Source: an uncultured Clostridium sp. (lineage in GTDB: Bacteria; Bacillota; Clostridia; Lachnospirales; Lachnospiraceae). Taken from it: a stretch of DNA of 64,000 nt. The position numbers were made by a program, and so were the translations under genes. Positions 59,191-64,000 of the stretch are shown one piece after another. The stretch spans positions 1 to 64,000 of the forward strand of contig URFM01000007.1 of assembly GCA_900547035.1 (NCBI GenBank), read 5' to 3'. The notes under the pieces were generated by a model, which saw only the letters and a list, made by a program, of their open reading frames with translations, made no database searches and was not told the origin of the DNA. Each line of letters opens with the position of its first letter. Positions within the stretch are counted from its first letter, which is position 1.

Positions 59191-59240
59191 TATTTTACGA
59201 AATATTACAACAGAATCCAATATGCTGCCTGCATAGTATT
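59191..59240 (-). promoter_or_regulatory. Shared 50-bp promoter element, copy 2 (receptor-kinase operon promoter)
   Basis: It matches 33219-33268 at 42 of 50 positions. On the minus strand, TTGGAT (59220-59215), a 17-base spacer and TAAAAT (59197-59192) point toward array member 8. The conserved AATACTATGCAG lies upstream of the -35. The same DNA is the upstream region of the rightward small kinase gene at 59269, so it is a divergent control region. Confidence 0.75.
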
Positions 59241-59268
59241 GGCAATTATTCCCCGTGAGGTGAACGCA

Positions 59269-59970
59269 ATGTATTACGATTGGCTGTCTGACGCATTAAA
59301 ACAGGAATTTGAATCCCTAAAACTTCTCAAGGAAAGCGATCGAGGCACGGTGACGCTGATCCGGCACCGTGCCTCGGGCAAAAAATTTATTCTGCGCTCT
59401 TTTTCGGGAAATGGAGAAGTTTACCAGCGGCTCTTAAGCTGCGAATGTTCCAATCTGCCCACCATTTACGAGGTTGCGTCAAAAGGGGAACAAAATCTGG
59501 TATTAGAAGAATACATCCAGGGGGACAACATGGGGGTAATGCTGAAGGACGCCCTCTTTACCCCCAAGGAAACCCGGCGCATCCTCCGCCAGCTCTGCCT
59601 CGCCCTGTGGGTCCTTCATTCGATGGGAGCCGTTCACCGGGATGTTAAACCGGAAAATATTGTGCTTCGGGAAAAGGAAGCCGTGCTCATCGACTTCGAT
59701 GCCGCCCGGTTCCACAAGAAGGACAGTGAAAATGACACCCATATACTGGGAACCACCGGCTTTGCCGCGCCGGAGCAGTATGGCTTCTCCCAGTCCGACG
59801 CCTGCTCGGATATCTATTCCCTGGGAATCCTGATGAATGTAATGCTTACCGGAAAGCATCCTTCCCATCAGCTGGCTTCCGGGCGCTGGGGACGCATTGT
59901 GACCCGCTGTACCCAGGTCACCCCTTCCAAGCGGTACAAAAATGTGCTCCGCCTGCTGAACGATCTTTAA
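59269..59970 (+). CDS. Small soluble Ser/Thr protein kinase
   Basis: 233 residues from ATG 59269 (GAGGTGA upstream); an in-frame TTG at 59239 has no site. It is a compact kinase: SDRGTVTLIRHRASGKKFILRSF (no full glycine loop, Lys in FILR), canonical HRDVKPENIVL, LIDFDAARF (DFD in place of DFG), GTTGFAAPEQY and SDIYSLGILM. It has no zinc ribbon, membrane segment or ectodomain, in contrast to the array kinases, and keeps the Lys of HRDxKPxN which they lack. It is expressed divergently from the array, followed 15 bases later by the beta-helix genes. The DFD and short P-loop leave activity open. Confidence 0.93.
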   Translation: MYYDWLSDALKQEFESLKLLKESDRGTVTLIRHRASGKKFILRSFSGNGEVYQRLLSCECSNLPTIYEVASKGEQNLVLEEYIQGDNMGVMLKDALFTPKETRRILRQLCLALWVLHSMGAVHRDVKPENIVLREKEAVLIDFDAARFHKKDSENDTHILGTTGFAAPEQYGFSQSDACSDIYSLGILMNVMLTGKHPSHQLASGRWGRIVTRCTQVTPSKRYKNVLRLLNDL

Positions 59971-59985
59971 AAAACGGAGGATTCC

Positions 59986-61248
59986 ATGATAAAAAAAACA
60001 TGTTCCTGCTGCGGCGCCCCTCTCCCTGAGGAAGCCGCTTTCTGTCCCCACTGCGCCAAAAGCTTAAACCGGCGCAGCAAAAATAAACCTCCCCGGCTGA
60101 CTCCAAAAAGGCTTGTTCTGGCTGCTCTTATCCTTCTGGCAGCCCTTCTTCTGGCCGCGGGCGCATATGCCTTTCTGGGGCCAAAAACCTATGACGGCCT
60201 GGGGGAAGTCATTTACACCGATTCCGACGGCACCTATCAGGTACTGATCGGATGGGGGGACCGCTATGAACCCACAACGGAAACCACGCACAATGCTGCC
60301 GACCAGGACCGCTACCGTTTTCCAGTCAGACTTTATGTAAATCATCAGACTACAGGGGAAGACATGGCGGAAGAATTTCTTCAGAAGGTAGAATCCGTAG
60401 AAGTACGGGCAGAATCGGAATCCGAAAGCACCTTTCCGGTGCAGTGTACCCCTCCGGAATCCGGGCCTGAGGCCGGCTATCCCGGAACAGCCCTTGTATG
60501 CTTCGTTGATTATAACCGGGAAAGTCCAACCCAGAACCAGATTATATGGACCTTTTCCATGAAAAACGGGGATACCATTCTCCTGCGCCTGAATTTCACG
60601 ATTTATCTCACCCCGATTTATAACTACAGTTCTGAGAATGCGGACCTTTCCAGCTCCGCCTCCCTCCAGGCGCTCATCGACCAGGTGGCGGGCGAAACCG
60701 AAAAGAAAGATGTGGTCAATATCCAGCTCCCCGCTATTACCTACACAGAGCCGGTCATCCTGCGGGGACGTGCCTTTAATCTGACCGGCACCCAGTCCGG
60801 CGGGCAGCGCACCACCTTTACCGCCGGAATCCAGATTGCGCCCACCGACGGCTCCCGGGATCTCATCAGCTATTTTGACAACATTGACTTCATCGGTGAG
60901 GGGACCGGTGTGGGCATCTCCTGCGCCAACCGCCTGTGGACCACCAACTGCCGGTTTGAAGGCTGGAAAACCGCCCTTTTCTCCTACGGAGATGCCTGGG
61001 TCAATGCCATGGACTGCCGGTTTGAGAACAATGAAACCGGACTTCACTATAATACCAACGAGCCCAGCCCCAGCGACTACAGCTTTACCGGAAATCATTT
61101 TAAGGGCAATACCACGGCAATCCTTCTGGAACGTGTGGGAATCGATCTCATACTGGATTTAGGCGGATGTATCTTTGAAGATAATGAAACGGATATTGAC
61201 AACCGCTGCGGCCAGCCCCTGGATCTTTCCGGGGCCTCCTTTCAGTAG
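59986..61248 (+). CDS. Zinc-ribbon, single-pass membrane protein with beta-helix ectodomain, copy 1
   Basis: 420 residues. The N-terminal zinc ribbon is CSCCGAPLPEEAAFCPHCAKS. A basic stretch and one membrane helix at about 39-60 (LVLAALILLAALLLAAGAYAFLG) follow. Outside lies YDGLGEVIYTDSDGTYQV and a mixed beta domain to about residue 225. A right-handed beta-helix (about 240-420) comes next, with repeats such as NCRFEGWKTALF, DCRFENNETGL and GCIFEDNETDIDNRC. No catalytic motif is evident, so it may bind glycans or act as a scaffold. It is the first of three tandem paralogues behind the small kinase. The ribbon-plus-membrane plan recalls the array kinases. Confidence 0.88.
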   Translation: MIKKTCSCCGAPLPEEAAFCPHCAKSLNRRSKNKPPRLTPKRLVLAALILLAALLLAAGAYAFLGPKTYDGLGEVIYTDSDGTYQVLIGWGDRYEPTTETTHNAADQDRYRFPVRLYVNHQTTGEDMAEEFLQKVESVEVRAESESESTFPVQCTPPESGPEAGYPGTALVCFVDYNRESPTQNQIIWTFSMKNGDTILLRLNFTIYLTPIYNYSSENADLSSSASLQALIDQVAGETEKKDVVNIQLPAITYTEPVILRGRAFNLTGTQSGGQRTTFTAGIQIAPTDGSRDLISYFDNIDFIGEGTGVGISCANRLWTTNCRFEGWKTALFSYGDAWVNAMDCRFENNETGLHYNTNEPSPSDYSFTGNHFKGNTTAILLERVGIDLILDLGGCIFEDNETDIDNRCGQPLDLSGASFQ

Positions 61249-61302
61249 TCCTTTCGGACCGCTTAAAAAGTTAAGTAAAACTCTCTATTAAGGAAGAAAC
61301 CC

Positions 61303-62562
61303 ATGATAACAAAACAATGTCCCTTTTGCGGCGCCCCTCTTCCTGAGGAGGCCGCTTTCTGTCCCCGCTGCGCCAAAAGCATAAACCGGCGCAGCAAAAA
61401 TAAGCCTCCCCGGCCCTTTCCTGCAAGACTCCTGCAAAGGCTCCTGCTTTGCTGCCTGGCAGCGGTGCTGGCCCTGGGAATCTGGTTTCGTATCAGTCCC
61501 AAAACCTATGACGGCATGGGAGAAATCACCTACACCGATTCCGACGGCACCTACCAGCTTCTCTCCAACGTCAGCAGTGACCGCTACTCCCCCATGACCG
61601 AGATTCACCAGGATGCCGGCGACCAGGAGAGCTACCGCTTTCCGCTGCGCCTGTACATCAACCACAGGGATACCGGAGCAGATGCCGGCGGGATGTTTCT
61701 GCAGAAGGTGGAATCCGCTGAACTGGAAATCCGGCAGCCCAGCCAGAGTCCGAAGCCGGTCACGGCTTCCCGGCCATTTTCCAGTGACGACATCCCCGGC
61801 GCAGCCCTGGTCAGCTCCATTGACTTCAGCCGTCTAAGCGCCGGCCCCATCGAGCTGGTCTGGGTTCTCCACATGGACAACTCGGACACCATCCGCATTC
61901 GCTCCAACCTGGTCATCACGCCTGTCCGCACCTACCAGTATGACGCCGGCAATGCGGATTTGTCCGATTCTCAGGCCCTTCAGGCCCTCATTGACCGGCT
62001 GGCTGAAGAAACCGGAAAGAAAGACACCGTAAATATCGAACTTCCTCCCGTCACCTATGAAGAGCCCGTCACGCTCCACAGCCGCGCCTTCAACCTGACC
62101 GGCGCCCAGTCCGACGGTCAAAGAACCACCTTCACCGCCGGTATTCTGGTGAAAGCCTCAGATGAAGCCGACGACTGGATCAGCCGTATCACCGGCATTG
62201 ACTTCATCGGCAGCGGCAGCGGGATTGCCATCTCCACTTCCAACCGGGTGCGGACCCAGAACTGTTACTTTTCCAACTGGAAAACCGCCCTGCTGGCCTA
62301 TGGAAATGCCTGGATCAATACCATGGACTGTGTATTTGAAGACAACGAAACCGGACTTTACTACAATGTCACCGGCGGCCTCCATGATGACAACCGCTTT
62401 ACGGGAAATACCTTCCGCAGCAACCAGACCGCTGTTGTTCTGGAGAATGTGGCCACAGACGTCCGGATGGATTTTGGCGGCTGCCTGTTTGACGGAAACC
62501 AGACGGATATTGACAACCGCTGCAATCAGTCCGTCAACATTCAGGAAGCCATCTTCCAGTAA
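61303..62562 (+). CDS. Zinc-ribbon, single-pass membrane protein with beta-helix ectodomain, copy 2
   Basis: 419 residues with the same order of parts as its neighbours. The zinc ribbon CPFCGAPLPEEAAFCPRCAKSINRRSKNKPP is nearly identical to copy 1. One membrane helix spans about 40-58 (LLQRLLLCCLAAVLALGIWF), followed by YDGMGEITYTDSDGTYQL and a beta-helix with NCYFSNWKTALL, DCVFEDNETGLYYN and GCLFDGNQTDIDNRC. The 54-base gap after copy 1 carries no terminator, so the genes are co-transcribed. The shared ribbon suggests a common cytoplasmic partner. Function unknown. Confidence 0.88.
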   Translation: MITKQCPFCGAPLPEEAAFCPRCAKSINRRSKNKPPRPFPARLLQRLLLCCLAAVLALGIWFRISPKTYDGMGEITYTDSDGTYQLLSNVSSDRYSPMTEIHQDAGDQESYRFPLRLYINHRDTGADAGGMFLQKVESAELEIRQPSQSPKPVTASRPFSSDDIPGAALVSSIDFSRLSAGPIELVWVLHMDNSDTIRIRSNLVITPVRTYQYDAGNADLSDSQALQALIDRLAEETGKKDTVNIELPPVTYEEPVTLHSRAFNLTGAQSDGQRTTFTAGILVKASDEADDWISRITGIDFIGSGSGIAISTSNRVRTQNCYFSNWKTALLAYGNAWINTMDCVFEDNETGLYYNVTGGLHDDNRFTGNTFRSNQTAVVLENVATDVRMDFGGCLFDGNQTDIDNRCNQSVNIQEAIFQ

Positions 62563-62577
62563 AGGAGTTCTCACCGT

Positions 62578-63828
62578 ATGAAAAAAATCTGCCCTTACTG
62601 CCAAACCGAGCTGCCAAATGAGGCCTCTTTCTGTCCCTACTGCGCCAGAAGCCTGGCTCATCCCAGGCGTCTCAGGCTGCCCTGGCATATCTCCGCCAGG
62701 GTTCTTCTCGCCGCCGCCGTCCTTGTTCTGGCAGCCGGCATTGCCGCCGTCCTCTATATCCAAACTTTGCCCCAAACCCTTGAAGGCATGGGGGAGATAG
62801 CCTATACCGATTCCGACGGCTCCTACCAGATTTTGCTCAATGACAGTCTGCCGGACCGCTACTCTCCCAAACCGCAGATCAAGCTGGACGCCGGGGGACA
62901 GGATTCCTACCGTTTCCCCTGCTGTCTCTATGTCAATCACAAGGCCACCGGAGCAGACGCCGGTGAGGAATTTCTGACAAAGGTAACGTCTGCTCAGGTT
63001 CAGATTGAACAGCCGGACGACAGTCCATCACCGGTCGTCTGCTCGGAACCTGTGCCAATGGACTTTAATAAAGAAGCTGCTCTGGTAAGCCTCATCGACT
63101 ACTCCAGAGACAGCTATAGTCCGGTCCGGATTCTGTGGACCCTCTCTATGGAAAACGGGGATACCATTGAACTGGGGATGGAGCTGGCCATCCGCGCCAC
63201 AAATAATTATGATTATGATTCCACAAACTGTGACATGTCCGATTCCCAGTCCCTTCAGGCCTTGATCGACCGCCTGGCTGAAGAAACACAGGAGGAAGAT
63301 ATCGTCAATCTGTACCTTCCTCCGGTTACATATGAAGAGCCTGTTGTCCTCCACAGCCGTTCCTTCAACCTGATCGGCTCCCAGTCGGAAGAAGGGCGCA
63401 CCACCTTTACCTCCGGCATCCAGATTCGGAACAGCCCCTACTGGATCAGCTATATTTCCGACATCGATTTTATCGGGGACGGAACCGGCGTAGCCATCTC
63501 AGCGGCTTGCACAGTCTGGGCCAAAAACTGCCGTTTTGAAGGATGGAAAACCGCTCTTTTAGGCTTTGGAAACATGTGGGTCAACGCCACCGACTGTACC
63601 TTTGAGAACAATGGAATCGGCCTTCACTGGAATTCCACCGATGTAACCGCAACCGATTCCCATTATACCGGAAACATCTTCCGGGGGAACGATACCGCCG
63701 TTCTGCTGGAACAGGTCCCCACCGATACTGTTCTGAATTTCGGCCAGTGCGTGTTCGAACACAATGAAACCGATCTGGACAACCGCTGCAGCCAGCCGGT
63801 GGATCTGTCTGAAGCCGAGTTCCGTTAG
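62578..63828 (+). CDS. Zinc-ribbon, single-pass membrane protein with beta-helix ectodomain, copy 3
   Basis: 416 residues. Zinc ribbon CPYCQTELPNEASFCPYCARS, one membrane helix at about 39-60 (VLLAAAVLVLAAGIAAVLYI), GMGEIAYTDSDGSYQILL, and a beta-helix with NCRFEGWKTALLGFG, DCTFENNGIGLHWN and QCVFEHNETDLDNRC. It is the most diverged of the three in the ribbon and linker. It starts 15 bases after copy 2. Conservation of the YTDSDG motif and of the NRC end across all three argues for a shared fold and role. Confidence 0.88.
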   Translation: MKKICPYCQTELPNEASFCPYCARSLAHPRRLRLPWHISARVLLAAAVLVLAAGIAAVLYIQTLPQTLEGMGEIAYTDSDGSYQILLNDSLPDRYSPKPQIKLDAGGQDSYRFPCCLYVNHKATGADAGEEFLTKVTSAQVQIEQPDDSPSPVVCSEPVPMDFNKEAALVSLIDYSRDSYSPVRILWTLSMENGDTIELGMELAIRATNNYDYDSTNCDMSDSQSLQALIDRLAEETQEEDIVNLYLPPVTYEEPVVLHSRSFNLIGSQSEEGRTTFTSGIQIRNSPYWISYISDIDFIGDGTGVAISAACTVWAKNCRFEGWKTALLGFGNMWVNATDCTFENNGIGLHWNSTDVTATDSHYTGNIFRGNDTAVLLEQVPTDTVLNFGQCVFEHNETDLDNRCSQPVDLSEAEFR

Positions 63829-63959
63829 GAATCCCCTTTTACCTGATACCGCAGCCATAGTACGCCGTCCTCCAACTGTTTGACCTCTTTCAGCTGAAAC
63901 TGGGCGGCCCGGCAGTCCACTTCATGGTCTCTTAATGCTAAGTACTCGCAACAATAAAA

Positions 63960-64000
63960 GCAGGACACCTCTCTAAAAGTTTTTTAGAAAAGTGTCCTGC
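63960..64000. terminator. Hairpin at the window edge, probable terminator
   Basis: GCAGGACAC (63960-63968) pairs with GTGTCCTGC (63992-64000), with an inner TCTAAAA/TTTTAGA stem. On the minus strand it is followed by TTTTAT, so it could end a leftward gene lying beyond the window. The 131 bases between it and the last beta-helix gene hold only a short minus-strand frame (ending LRYQVKGDS) that I cannot identify. Confidence 0.6.

Noticed and set aside
33219-59240. Long target-site duplication or att sites of an integrated element
   Set aside because: The 50-bp copies differ at 8 positions and contain conserved promoter spacing, and no integrase or transposase lies between them; a shared regulatory element explains them better, though duplication by recombination stays possible.
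1-64000. tRNA or rRNA genes
   Set aside because: No cloverleaf with TTCGA-type T loop and CCA-end context, and no rRNA-like stretch, was seen on reading both strands.

Overview
The window looks like a chromosome segment of a moderately GC-rich anaerobic Firmicute, most likely a gut Lachnospiraceae (Clostridia). This is inferred from the gene content (flavodoxin lipoproteins, DUF3737, DUF4143 ATPase, zinc-ribbon kinases, a clostridial XRE/kinase pair), consistent AGGAGG ribosome binding sites and the style of the terminators. I see no rRNA, tRNA, CRISPR array or prophage.

Left part (1 to about 31 kb), mostly minus strand: a metabolic and redox region of short operons. It holds aldo/keto reductases (3), flavodoxin-type proteins (4 intact, 2 broken), an iron alcohol dehydrogenase, two MATE exporters, a flavin reductase, esterases, and the regulators AraC, TetR and MarR. 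It is littered with decay: a RhuM gene with an amber codon, an FMN reductase with an internal deletion, a frameshifted hydrolase, a TVP38/glycosyltransferase deletion fusion, a flavodoxin pseudogene, an AAA ATPase remnant and a 5'-trimmed GlcG gene. One complete IS30-type element sits at 8639-10355. At 26.4-31.2 kb, a MarR-linked operon encodes an M20 amidohydrolase, a class I glutamine amidotransferase, an ESS-like transporter and a DUF554 protein.

Middle and right (31.3-64 kb): an orphan response regulator and then the main attraction, an apparent operon of about 26 kb running leftwards from 59.1 to 33.3 kb. Its first genes are eight tandem paralogues of one receptor-kinase design: an N-terminal zinc ribbon, a Ser/Thr kinase, one membrane segment and a large C-terminal leucine-rich-repeat ectodomain. 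A DUF4143 ATPase gene with its own repeat-built promoter interrupts the array. Downstream lie an FHA protein, a PP2C phosphatase, a membrane trypsin-like protease with cytoplasmic FHA, a second PP2C, and a membrane vWA protein with cytoplasmic FHA. Writers, readers and erasers of phosphothreonine are thus all present, and both FHA membrane proteins carry their effector domain outside the cell.

The array is bracketed by an XRE regulator (33.2 kb) and a small soluble kinase (59.3 kb). A 50-bp element, 42/50 identical, lies in the promoter of XRE and again in the promoter of the first receptor kinase, which suggests that XRE controls both. Rightwards from the small kinase, three tandem paralogues with zinc ribbon, membrane segment and right-handed beta-helix ectodomain appear to belong to the same system. 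I propose that the whole 33-64 kb block is one surface-sensing phospho-signalling system with a diversified ectodomain repertoire. What it senses is not visible in the sequence.
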